From Rothia endophytica (GTDB taxonomy: Bacteria; Actinomycetota; Actinomycetes; Actinomycetales; Micrococcaceae): a DNA stretch of 64,000 nucleotides. Of this stretch, positions 39,675 through 47,811 are shown one piece after another. The stretch spans positions 186,001 to 250,000 of the forward strand of contig NZ_CAKMSJ010000002.1 of NCBI RefSeq assembly GCF_928381505.1, in the 5' to 3' direction. Every line of letters begins with the position of its first letter. The stretch's first letter is position 1. Below the pieces are notes generated by a model. The model worked only from the letters and a program-made list of their open reading frames with translations, searched no databases and was not told the origin of the DNA. The translations under genes and the position numbers were made by a program.

Positions 39675-40933
39675 GCAACACCATCAAGCTACGCGCACTC
39701 CGCCCATTGGCATCACGTGATTACCGTCTCCTGTTTGCCGCCGTCGGCATCGAGGTATTCGGGACCGGTATGTGGACGATCGTCATGGTCTTCCAAGTAC
39801 TCGCACTCGATGACAGCCCACTTGCCTTGTCGGCGGTTGCAACCGGAATGAGTCTTGGCCTGTTTGCGTTCTCCGTTCTCGGTGGGGTTGTCGCAGACCG
39901 GTTCTCCAAACGGCGGATTCTCATTACAGTGCAGGGCTCAACGGCCGCGATCATGACCGCCGTGGCGGTCCTGTCGCTCACCGGGAATATCGAACTTTGG
40001 CACGTCGCCGCAGCCTCGTTCGCGATGGGTGCCGGGAGCGCCTTTTTCTACCCTGCGTACAGCGCTTACCTACCTGTGGTCCTTCCGCCGGAGCAACTCC
40101 TGGCCGCGAATGGGCTCGAAGGGGCGCTCCGTCCATCGATGGGGCAAGGGCTGGGCCCGGCCCTCGGTGGAGTCATCGTCGGTATGTTCTTCCCCGCTAT
40201 CGGAGCGGTCATCGTCGCGGCTTCGTACGCGATTGCTTTCGTCATCACGTTGTTTCTTAGCCGTCGTGACGAACACACTGAGCCCACTCCTCCCGAGGAT
40301 CGCCCGACCGTCTGGGGTGACCTTCGTGCGGGGGTTGCCTACGTGGCTCGTACACGCTGGTTGCTTTGGACGCTGATCTTCGGGTCTTCGCTTGCGCTCA
40401 TTGTCCAAGGCCCGATCGAAGTTCTCCTCCCGTTCCTCACCCGCGACCGATTCGAGGATGCTGAAGCTACTTTCGGGTTCCTTCTGGCCGCCTATGGGAT
40501 AGGTGGGGCTGTCGGTTCGCTGATCGTGTCGTCGTTGAAGCTTCCTCGTCGGTACTTGACGTTTATGATCCTGTGCTGGGGTGGAGGAACACTACCTCTT
40601 GTGGTCATTGGCGTTGCCGACAATTTGATCCTCATGCTCTCCGCGCTCTTTGTCGTCGGTGCACTCACCGGGGCTGGCGTTGTCGTGTGGGGAACATTGC
40701 TGCAACGGTTGGTGCCGCTCGACATGATCGGCCGAGTCGCCAGCCTCGACTTCTTCGTTTCGATCGCGTTCATGCCGGTCTCAATCGCCATCGCAGGGCC
40801 GCTCTCACTGTTGGTTCCCATCCCCATCATCTTTGTGATTGCGGGAGTCATTCCGCCAGCTCTCGCGTTGATCGCATTGCTGGCCGGGCGCATGCGCCAG
40901 ACCGAGGACAGTCAACCACTAGACGCAGACTGA
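39671..40933 (+). CDS. MFS efflux transporter coupled to the ABC-F gene
   Basis: 420 residues with 12 predicted membrane segments. MFS motif A-like residues [14 protein letters not shown] lie at about 75-88. A central loop near 200-215 is charged ([15 protein letters not shown]). It resembles drug-efflux permeases of the Mef type in layout. Its ATG overlaps the ABC-F stop (ATGA), so the two are translationally coupled, much like mef/msr pairs. It is followed by a hairpin terminator. Confidence 0.85.
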   Translation: MSNTIKLRALRPLASRDYRLLFAAVGIEVFGTGMWTIVMVFQVLALDDSPLALSAVATGMSLGLFAFSVLGGVVADRFSKRRILITVQGSTAAIMTAVAVLSLTGNIELWHVAAASFAMGAGSAFFYPAYSAYLPVVLPPEQLLAANGLEGALRPSMGQGLGPALGGVIVGMFFPAIGAVIVAASYAIAFVITLFLSRRDEHTEPTPPEDRPTVWGDLRAGVAYVARTRWLLWTLIFGSSLALIVQGPIEVLLPFLTRDRFEDAEATFGFLLAAYGIGGAVGSLIVSSLKLPRRYLTFMILCWGGGTLPLVVIGVADNLILMLSALFVVGALTGAGVVVWGTLLQRLVPLDMIGRVASLDFFVSIAFMPVSIAIAGPLSLLVPIPIIFVIAGVIPPALALIALLAGRMRQTEDSQPLDAD

Positions 40934-40961
40934 CCTCGATGGCTCTGGGAATATCCCGGAC

Positions 40962-40997
40962 GTTCGGCTTCGAGCCTTTAATGGCTCGAAGCCGAAC
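40962..40997 (+). terminator. Terminator after the ABC-F/MFS operon
   Basis: Perfect 15-bp stem GTTCGGCTTCGAGCC / GGCTCGAAGCCGAAC with a 6-base loop, then TTTTCG. Its 3' half overlaps the first codons of the AraC fragment. Confidence 0.9.
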
Positions 40998-41254
40998 TTT
41001 TCGTACCGCTGGCCCGATCTCCGCAGAAGACTGCGCGAGGCTGATCTTCGTGCGTGCCGGATCGGTTCTGTTGCACAACGAGCTGGGTGTGCAACAGGCG
41101 AACGTTGGAGACGTCATCACATTGGGGTCAAATGCCATGTTCGGCTATGAACCGGAAGGCTTCGTGACCGTGACAACGATCTGCCTTGATCTCGACTACG
41201 TTATCGACCAAGTGTTCTGGCAACATGCCGCCAAGTTCACCGACCGGCTGGAGG
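40981..41254 (+). pseudogene. AraC-family regulator, N-terminal fragment cut by the IS
   Basis: About 91 codons from ATG 40981 (MARSRTFRTAGPISAEDCAR) to the IS end. The stretch VQQANVGDVITLGSNAMFGY and VTTICLDLDYVIDQVFW fits the cupin ligand domain of AraC regulators. The HTH half is lost. Its start overlaps the terminator stem, which would fold in a transcript from upstream. It may belong to the cargo that arrived with the ABC-F operon. Confidence 0.65.
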
Positions 41255-41291
41255 GGGCCCGACCCCCGGAAAGTAGACACGGGGGATGTGA

Positions 41292-42188
41292 TCAGGAAGC
41301 AGATCTCAGCGTAACAGGACATTGCTCCTCAAACACTGCTGGAGCGAGATACCCGCACCAGGAATGCCGACGCGTGGTGTTGTAGCGGGTACACCAGCGG
41401 AAAACAACTCGCCGGCACTGCAACTGATTGGCAAACGTCTTTGCGTCCTGGAGGACCTCACGCTTCAACGCGGCGTTGAAGGACTCCGCCAGGGCGTTAT
41501 CAGCGCTGCTGCCGATCGCGCCCATCGACTGCCGGATCCCCAGCTGCGTACACGTGTCCTGGAACGCATGGGAAGTGTAGACACTGCCATGGTCCGAGTG
41601 AAAAATTGCGTCGTCGAGACTTCCGCGCTGGCCCTTGGCCATCACCAGGGCGTCCTGGACCAGGGAAGAACGCATGTGATCGGCAATCGCGAAGCCGACC
41701 AGCCGGCGGGAGAAACAGTCGATGACCGTGGCCAGGTACATATTCGACCCGTCCGCGATCGGCAGGTACGTGATATCGCCGACGTAGACCTGGTTCGGTG
41801 CCGGGGCGGTGAACCTCCGGCCGACGAGATCCGGAAACACCGGCTTCCTCTCATCCGAGACAGTCGTGGTGACCTTGCGTTTCTTGGAGTAGCCAACCAG
41901 TTGCAACGAGCGCATGATCCGGGCGACTTTCTTGTGATTGACCGGACTGCCGGGCGAGTCGTCGTTGAGTTGCGCCGTGATGCGTTTGGAGCCGTAGCAG
42001 CCGCGTTCTGCGGCGAACACGGCCTTGACCCGTGCGCCGAGGATCGCGTCGCTGAGCAGGCGTTGTGTCCTGGCGGAGGAGGTGTTTCTCCATTTGTAAT
42101 ACGAGGACCGGTTGAGTTTCAGAACCTCACATAACCGCTTGACCGAATGGCTGTTCTTGGCGTCGTCAACGAACTGGAAGCGGATCAC
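41292..42188 (-). CDS. IS3-family transposase orfB (DDE integrase domain)
   Basis: 298 residues. An HTH_21-like segment (VKRLCEVLKLNRSSYYKW, about 17-34) is followed by the rve integrase core. The DDE residues are in YVGDITYLP (Asp about 136), FHSDHGSVYTS (Asp about 197) and NALAESFNAALKRE (Glu about 233). orfB is normally made by frameshift from orfA; it starts here at GTG next to the orfA stop. The frame is intact. Confidence 0.94.
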   Translation of the reverse strand: MIRFQFVDDAKNSHSVKRLCEVLKLNRSSYYKWRNTSSARTQRLLSDAILGARVKAVFAAERGCYGSKRITAQLNDDSPGSPVNHKKVARIMRSLQLVGYSKKRKVTTTVSDERKPVFPDLVGRRFTAPAPNQVYVGDITYLPIADGSNMYLATVIDCFSRRLVGFAIADHMRSSLVQDALVMAKGQRGSLDDAIFHSDHGSVYTSHAFQDTCTQLGIRQSMGAIGSSADNALAESFNAALKREVLQDAKTFANQLQCRRVVFRWCTRYNTTRRHSWCGYLAPAVFEEQCPVTLRSAS

Positions 42189-42496
42189 CAGGTCGTCTCT
42201 TCCGCAAAATATTTCGCGGCCTTGCGCAGGATGTCGCGCTCTTCCTTCAGTCGGGCGTTTTCCCGTTCCAGCTGGCGGATACGTTCGGCATCGGTCACCG
42301 ATGTCGGGGTCTACGAGGCGGCCTCGGTGCTGGTGGTGGTGCGGGCGCCGGTGCCGTATTTGCGGACCCAGATCTGGAGGGTGTTGCGGTTGACGCCGAG
42401 TTCGGTGGCGAGGGCGTTGATCGATACGCCGGGGGAATTCTCGTAGAGGGCGACCGCGTCGTGGCGGAATTCCTCGGTGTAGGTCTTGCTGGGCAT
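42185..42496 (-). pseudogene. IS3-family transposase orfA with in-frame TAG
   Basis: The frame runs 104 codons from ATG (MPSKTYTEEFRHDAVALYEN) to TGA at 42185, but codon 62 is TAG (42311-42313). The first 61 codons give an HTH (VSINALATELGVNRNTLQIW). After the stop the same frame continues with the leucine-zipper-like ERIRQLERENARLKEERDIL and ends AKYFAEETTW. The stop should block the OrfAB fusion. Confidence 0.9.
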
Positions 42497-42567
42497 GGTG
42501 GCAGGTTACCTTTCTTCCCCGGCAGAAAGCCGGGTTGTCGGGTGTCTACCAAACAGGGGTCAGGTCC

Positions 42568-42893
42568 AAGTCATGGATCTTTAAAAAGATCAGCCCGGAT
42601 ACGTTGTTGTTCCTGGTCCGCGGCTGATGTTGGGAGTTACATCAGCAGATAAGAGGAAATCTAATGACTTAGCGTATGGATGGCCGGGGTATTCACGAAG
42701 TCTGCTGTAGACTTCCGATTTCCCGCCGCAATCAGCAGGTTGCGATTATCATATATCCTGAGTAGGTAGTGTTAAAGAAAGATGATACTTATAGTTGAGC
42801 ATGACTAGCTTGTTTTTTTTAGAACAAAAATGCCACTATTACGCTAGTCAGTTGATTCCCTATGCAATGAAACAGTCTTCGGAAGGTGCCCAA
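42568..42893. other. Region between the IS and the sce7726 gene
   Basis: About 325 AT-richer bases. A perfect palindrome GATCTTTAAAAAGATC lies near 42576-42591 and a dyad CTGATGT/ACATCAG at 42624-42645. No complete gene is seen. A frame open upstream of 42894 on the plus strand (ATG 42801) would extend the next protein by 31 residues of low similarity to the family; I treat it as leader sequence. Confidence 0.5.
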
Positions 42894-43775
42894 ATGTTTA
42901 CCCAAGATGCTCTTCTCCTGGAGCGCATCTTCTCACCCACGATTTTTACGGATTTTGCTAAGCACCAGAAATCTGCTTTTTTCTCCAAGATTGTCTCGTC
43001 AGAAGCTTACCGAGAAAAATTCGATACCCAGTTCTCCGTCGGAAAAGCATTCGATCAAGCTTTCTCTTTACTCGCCCAACCCGGCACACGCAACGAATAC
43101 ATCTATAAAAACACCATCGCCGAAAAGATCCTTCTCGGCCGCCACTCACTGAATACAGCTGTACTCGTCCAGGAAATGCGAGCGCTACGTTCCAAAGCAG
43201 ACACCGTTATCTTCAACGGAACTTCCACTGCTTATGAAATAAAATCCGATCGCGATTCACTCGCTCGACTACCTATACAAGTAGAGGATTATCGAAAAGT
43301 CTTCGCCAAAGTCATAGTAGTAGCTGATGCAAAGCACCTTACGACATTAGAGAAAATTCTCCCTGCTGACGTCGGCATACTAGAACTGAATAAAAAGCTA
43401 TCTTTATCCACAATCCGTCAAGCAGAACAAAGTCTTAGCACTCTCGAGAAACCAGCAATACTTGATGCTTTAAAACTTTCTGAACTTCAGATGATGCTCA
43501 ATGACCTAGGCTGTGAAAAGCCTACGGTGCCCAATACTCGGCAGCGACGTGTTTATACTGAGATTCTGAGTGAATTTCCTGTGGAACAGCTACATGCTTC
43601 TATGGTGAAGACGGTGAGAAGTTCTCGTTCGCAGGCGTCCATGAGTAGTTATCTCTCTCAGCTACCTCAATCGTTATATGCAGCAGCTTTACGTTCTCAC
43701 CCTTCTGCTACGCAAAAAAACCATATACTAAAGGCAATACAAACCCCACTGTACGAAGCTGTTAGTTGGTCTTAG
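42894..43775 (+). CDS. sce7726 family protein (PD-(D/E)XK-like, defence-associated candidate)
   Basis: About 293 residues. The conserved core is NEYIYKNTIAEKILLGRHSL (about 73-92), then KADTVIFNGTSTAYEIKSDR (about 107-126), where Asp and the E-x-K triad fit a restriction-endonuclease-like nuclease fold, and YRKVFAKVIVVAD. sce7726 proteins are uncharacterised and occur with sce7725 genes, as here. ATG 42894 has GGAAGG 7 bases upstream. Base composition is AT-rich compared with the backbone. The stop TAG adjoins the next ATG, so the pair is one transcript. Catalytic activity is inferred, not known. Confidence 0.78.
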   Translation: MFTQDALLLERIFSPTIFTDFAKHQKSAFFSKIVSSEAYREKFDTQFSVGKAFDQAFSLLAQPGTRNEYIYKNTIAEKILLGRHSLNTAVLVQEMRALRSKADTVIFNGTSTAYEIKSDRDSLARLPIQVEDYRKVFAKVIVVADAKHLTTLEKILPADVGILELNKKLSLSTIRQAEQSLSTLEKPAILDALKLSELQMMLNDLGCEKPTVPNTRQRRVYTEILSEFPVEQLHASMVKTVRSSRSQASMSSYLSQLPQSLYAAALRSHPSATQKNHILKAIQTPLYEAVSWS

Positions 43776-44747
43776 ATGTACTACCCAATTCTCCGGGGCA
43801 AGCAATTTGAGCTTGCTGCTATCCGTGACCTTGCCAAAGCCGATACCCTTAGATCGGATAAAGTGTTCCCGATCATTGAGCCCGTAAGAGCAAATCTTTC
43901 TACATTGCAAAGAACATTAGAGGTTCTAGAGAGCAAAGGCATCTCATCAGGTTTTATCGTTAACCCCCGTGTGGGTGAGTTAGTTCAAGAGGATCAGACA
44001 CTCTCGACGTTATATCAGGAACACTTCGCAGCTTCTGATCCAGTAATTCACCCTGTTCTAGTTGTGGGAGGTTCAACGAATGCAGACGATATTGAGAGCT
44101 ACAGGTATAGCGTCTCTAGTGAAGACTCCCGCCCTCTATATTTTCTACATGACTCAGCAGTTGAAGATGCCCAGGCGCTATCAAAGCTAGTTTCATTGTC
44201 TGCTCAAAACTCACAGGTTGTACATCTTTTTGAAGATGAAAACACTTCTACCCTCTATCGTAGAAAATTTAGTGACTCTCAGTGGATTCTTCTCCAGGAC
44301 GGGTTTATCTCAGAGGAACGCAATAAAGACTATAAGGATAAAGATCTCTTCACTGATCTCCATGTAGTTTACGAAGATCTTAAACTATCTGGATTTGGCG
44401 ACTATCAAATTGTGGGTTCAGGATACAGAGAATCTGGTGGACCGGCTTACGCTGTTGCGTTGCATCTGACCTATATTGACCCCGCGCAAGATGATGTGAT
44501 GTTTGTTCGACATTTTGTCTCGGATTCAAATGAGACCTTCGCTGACCCCGGTAATAAATTCTCTGAGGCGTTGGATAAGATGATCACTTTTCTAGACAAG
44601 CATCCTGTCTTGATTTATGAAGGAAAAGCGGTAGCGGAGTTCCGGGACCTTCATACCAGAGGACACTTCCCCGGCCTGGGGTTCGTAAAAAAACTATCAA
44701 TTCAGCACCACATAGAGCTGGTAGATTCCTACCTTTCAGGTAAGTAA
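43776..44747 (+). CDS. sce7725 family protein
   Basis: 323 residues. It starts MYYPILRGKQFELAAIRDLA and has FPIIEPVRANLSTLQRTLEV (about 31-50), blocks that mark the sce7725 family and resemble the phage Beta-protein TIM-barrel-like family. The middle has HPVLVVGGSTNADDIESY, and the end has HTRGHFPGLGFVKKLSIQHH. The function is unknown; the pairing with an sce7726 nuclease-like gene suggests one two- or three-gene unit. The ATG directly follows the sce7726 stop, with no spacer. Confidence 0.78.
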   Translation: MYYPILRGKQFELAAIRDLAKADTLRSDKVFPIIEPVRANLSTLQRTLEVLESKGISSGFIVNPRVGELVQEDQTLSTLYQEHFAASDPVIHPVLVVGGSTNADDIESYRYSVSSEDSRPLYFLHDSAVEDAQALSKLVSLSAQNSQVVHLFEDENTSTLYRRKFSDSQWILLQDGFISEERNKDYKDKDLFTDLHVVYEDLKLSGFGDYQIVGSGYRESGGPAYAVALHLTYIDPAQDDVMFVRHFVSDSNETFADPGNKFSEALDKMITFLDKHPVLIYEGKAVAEFRDLHTRGHFPGLGFVKKLSIQHHIELVDSYLSGK

Positions 44748-44755
44748 TACTGCCA

Positions 44756-45820
44756 ATGGGTAACCAATATTGTAACCTCTGTCTAGGTGATGACCTGTTC
44801 AAAGTGTTGGACCCCAATACCTGGTCTTTTTCAAGCAAGGCTTGTTGTTGCTGTGATTCAACCAACTAAAAGTTGGTAGGTGTTGATCAACTACCCGATT
44901 ATTTTGAATGGGCACGTGTCATCTATCGGCCTACTGAAAAAGCTGAGGGAAAGCCCTTGCTGTCCTGGCTGAAATCAGACTGGGGGCTATTATCTACTCT
45001 TTATACTTCGCAGGCTAATCTGCTCTTACAGGATATTGTTTCTGGCGATACATTTGATGTGTTAGCGAACCTGTTACCTGATTCTTTAGAGGATGAGAAG
45101 AATTCAGAGCGATGGAGAGAGCATAAAGAGGAGATACAGCATCGAAACCGATGGCCGCCTGGGGCTTTCGGAAGTGATGTCAGCCTCTTTGAAGAAGTCG
45201 TAAATTACCTGAGCAGATTAGAAGAGGCATCAGTAGCCGAAAATTACTATCGTGCACGGATTCATGATTCTGAAGAATCGTTTGAACCCAAGGACTTAGG
45301 TGCGCCTCCTCGTGAGAAAGCAGGCCATGGAAGGCTGAACCCTGCTGGTATTCCTTATCTCTATATTGCTTCTGAAAAGTCAACGGCGATAGCGGAAGTC
45401 CGTCCTCACCCTGGACAGAAAGTCGTAACTGCCAGTTTTCAGATAGATACGGTGGAAAATGAGGGCTTGAAAATTGCAGATCTTGTTCAGGTTGCCTCGT
45501 TATTTTCCCCATTTGATTATCTTGAATCTACCCCAATTTTGAGGGCTAGAGATTTTCAAGAAATGGTACGGGAGATTGCTGATGAGTTCTCACGTCCGGT
45601 GCGTCCAGATGCTGCACCTTACAGGTATGTTCCGACCCAGTATCTCTGTGAACTCCTAAAAAGAAAAGGATTTGATGGGGTAGCTTATTCTAGTGCTCTT
45701 GCCGAGGGGCACAATCTTGTTTTGTTTGAACCAGAAAAGTTCACAGCCCAGCCAGAAACTTTACGAGAACACGATATAAGCTCAGTACATGTGGACTATA
45801 GAACATTGAAGAAGTTCTGA
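44756..45820 (+). pseudogene. RES-domain protein with zinc-binding N-terminus, interrupted by in-frame TAA
   Basis: A single frame of 354 codons plus stop is split by TAA (codon 38, 44867-44869). Codons 1-37 give YCNLCLGDD, then ACCCCDSTN, a zinc-ribbon head like those in HEPN/RES proteins. After the stop the frame resumes with KLVGVDQLPDYFEW and carries the RES domain: Arg in YYRAR (R166/R168), Glu in IAEVRPHPG (E214) and Ser in VAYSSAL (S312/S313), residues that in RES toxins degrade NAD+. The enzyme half could be made from TTG 44873. It starts 8 bases after sce7725. Confidence 0.8.
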
Positions 45821-45940
45821 ATGAAGAAAACCATTATTCGAGAACTAGGCGAAGTTGAACGGTCAGATGCGTATATCCCTGTCTGTCGGAACCATCTGGT
45901 GGATGGAAATCTCAAGAGGCAGGTGCGCAAAGACGTTTAG
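45821..45940 (+). pseudogene. Probable C-terminal fragment of thymidine kinase
   Basis: 39 codons (MKKTIIRELGEVERSDAYIP, then VCRNHLVDGNLKRQV) directly after the RES stop. The pattern DAYIPVCRNH resembles the end of thymidine kinase, where R/Y-V-x-VCRxH carries the last zinc Cys. No kinase domain is present. It may be a relic of the insertion junction. A short novel peptide is the alternative. Confidence 0.4.
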
Positions 45941-46207
45941 GGCATGTCAACCAGCGAGGTCGTGGCCCATTTATAAGTCTCCTGGCCGCCGGTAGAGCGC
46001 TGAGACGGCCGCTACAAGGGCGGAGAGTCGTCAGAGAGGCGTTGGCGTGGCTAAATAGACGCTCGATAAGACCGCAAAAGGATATCGACGCTAGATTGTC
46101 TACTTTGAGACCACCACGTGTCGCACCTTGAAACCCTGAGTGGCACGGCATCGAGGGACATCGTGCCTGACTAAGGGCAGACGGCGAATATTTGAGGGTG
46201 CAGCGGA
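45941..46207. other. Non-coding or decayed region after the RES unit
   Basis: 267 bases. No reading frame looks like a real gene on either strand; a 79-codon minus-strand frame has no recognisable motif. No terminator with a U-run was seen. Confidence 0.4.
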
Positions 46208-47038
46208 TTAGTTCGTGGTCTGGAACCCTGGCTGTCGCCTATAATCCTGTTGGCGTTGATCAAGAACCATGCGAATCTGGTCGACAGAGTCTTCGCCAAG
46301 GACTAAACGCAGGGGACCCTCTTGCGCAACGACGTGATTGAAAATACCCTCGGCTATGACCTCCGGCGACGACCCACCGCCCGTGGCACCAGGCTCGTTT
46401 GGCCAGGGTACAACGGCGGTACCAAAGAGCTGTTCGCGTAACTCGTCATAGGCGGGGATCGGCGTGCTGAACTGCATCCCGGTGGTTGCCCAGCAGGTAT
46501 CCATAGAGCCGACCTCGACGAGAGTGACTCGCACACCCTGGGAGCGAACCTCACCTGCCAATGCCTCGGTAAAGCCCTCGAGGCCCCACTTCGCAGCATT
46601 GTAGGTACCGAGTAGGGGCATGGCCCCGACTCCGCCTGTTGACGAGATTTGCACAATGTGACCGCCGCCCTGGGCACGCATCAGCGGAAGCGCTGCCTGC
46701 GTGAGCCACAAGGGGCCGAGAAGATCGACGTCAAGGATTGCCCTCACCTGCTTCTCGCTAACTTCCTCGATAGCACCGACGAGACCATAGCCCGCGTTGT
46801 TCACTAAGACGTCGAGTCGACCCGCGGCTGCGTGCGCTGCGTGCACAGCCCGTTGGCAGTCTTCTCGGTCTGCCGGATTCAACCGCAATACAGTCAGTGA
46901 GGGGTGATGCAGGGGGAGGTCACCACTGCGACTCGTGGCCATAACGCGATCACCAGCTGCCAGCACCCGCTGGGTCAAGGCAAGACCCAAGCCGCTACTT
47001 GCGCCGGTGATGAACCAAGTGGTTTTTGTTGTAGACAT
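46208..47038 (-). CDS. Short-chain dehydrogenase/reductase
   Basis: 276 residues, classical SDR. NAD(P) motif FITGASSGLGLALTQRV (about 9-25), NNAGYGLVGAIEE (about 84-96), catalytic Ser in QISSTGGVG and Tyr/Lys in TYNAAKWGLEGF (about 151-162). An Arg/Ser cluster after the cofactor motif suggests NADP(H). It should oxidise or reduce a small alcohol or ketone; the substrate is unknown. ATG start. It lies inside the accessory region and reads against the neighbours. Confidence 0.9.
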   Translation of the reverse strand: MSTTKTTWFITGASSGLGLALTQRVLAAGDRVMATSRSGDLPLHHPSLTVLRLNPADREDCQRAVHAAHAAAGRLDVLVNNAGYGLVGAIEEVSEKQVRAILDVDLLGPLWLTQAALPLMRAQGGGHIVQISSTGGVGAMPLLGTYNAAKWGLEGFTEALAGEVRSQGVRVTLVEVGSMDTCWATTGMQFSTPIPAYDELREQLFGTAVVPWPNEPGATGGGSSPEVIAEGIFNHVVAQEGPLRLVLGEDSVDQIRMVLDQRQQDYRRQPGFQTTN

Positions 47039-47215
47039 GACTCTAATTAAAGCACGACATGAGATGCTGTGCCTAGTTTCTATACATTCAGGTATAGCTC
47101 ATCCTGACACACCGCCGCTTGGTGAGAGCGTATCACGACGTATTTACTAATCAGGTGGGGCACTGAAGCCAGTTAGCTCCAAGCTCAGTAAACCAGCTCC
47201 GCATTTATTTTGCGC

Positions 47216-47485
47216 CTAGACTAATACCCCGGCAACATCACGACTCATAAGGGTATAGGTCAAACCATCTGAAGGTGTAAAGATACCCGCTGGAACCAAA
47301 TCGCTGACGATTATCCCAGCGTCGATCATGGATGTTCGGGTGACGCGAAGGATGTAGGTGGCTACGCGGTCTTGGAAGAGGATGTCGTTGAGGTCTATGT
47401 TAACGGCTGAGCAGTCTTGGTGAGCAGTCTTGCGCTGGGGGGGGGAGCCAGCTGGTAGACGGGTTTCTGGGGCTTTGAGCACCAC
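47216..47485 (-). pseudogene. Possible GntR/UTRA-type regulator, C-terminal fragment
   Basis: 89 codons with no convincing start. The segment TYILRVTRTSMIDAGIIVSD followed by PAGIFTPSDGLTYTL resembles the tail of the UTRA ligand domain of GntR regulators. The first third is interrupted by a run of nine G (47437-47445), a likely frameshift spot. No DNA-binding domain is seen. The identification is tentative. Confidence 0.3.
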
Positions 47486-47536
47486 CGAGGTGGTGCTTGC
47501 GCGCTTGGTGATTATGTGTATTTACATAGCGAAACG

Positions 47537-47647
47537 ATAGTATATATGTTCTATTATTTATAGAATACATATACTATGAGAATATGATGGAATTTGAAGG
47601 AGCGTTGGGGCTGTATCAAGACGGAGTTGACACCTGTTTTGATACAG
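47537..47647. promoter_or_regulatory. AT-rich palindrome and second dyad upstream of the small membrane protein
   Basis: ATAGTATATATGTTCTA (47537-47553) is complementary to TAGAATACATATACTAT (47561-47577) at 15 of 17 positions with a 7-base centre. A second dyad, CTGTATCAA (47611-47619) and TTGATACAG (47639-47647), is perfect. They could be regulator or recombinase binding sites. A 38-codon ORF spans 47584-47700 but matches nothing I know. The 47486-47811 gap contains no other gene. Confidence 0.4.
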
Positions 47648-47811
47648 GATCGACGCCGTTGGATAGAGCAGTTCGGCATGAAACTCAAGCTATATCGTAA
47701 ACGACCGGCTCTGAAGACAAAATTTTATATGTGCCAAGGCTCTGGGTATTGTCCTCGTAAATCTGACCTCTAAAAATTTAAGGAGATTTAATCAAGGCTA
47801 TTGATGAGACT

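Larger units (their letters stand above)
41255..42567 (-). mobile_element. IS3-family insertion sequence, full length
   Basis: About 1313 bp with imperfect terminal inverted repeats of about 26 bp, GGGCCCGACCCCCGGAAAGT... (41255-41280) and the minus-strand GGACCTGACCCCTGTTTGGT... (42542-42567). Two ORFs on the minus strand, orfA and orfB, have the IS3 organisation. The flanking bases show no clear target duplication. The right end abuts a cut AraC gene. orfA has a nonsense codon, so transposition is probably impaired. Confidence 0.93.

Noticed and set aside
42795..42893. Earlier start for the sce7726 gene
   Set aside because: No ribosome site and no family similarity in the extra residues; ATG 42894 has GGAAGG at proper distance.
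44867..44869. TAA in the RES gene as a programmed recoding site
   Set aside because: No downstream structure or special codon system is apparent; a simple nonsense mutation is enough.
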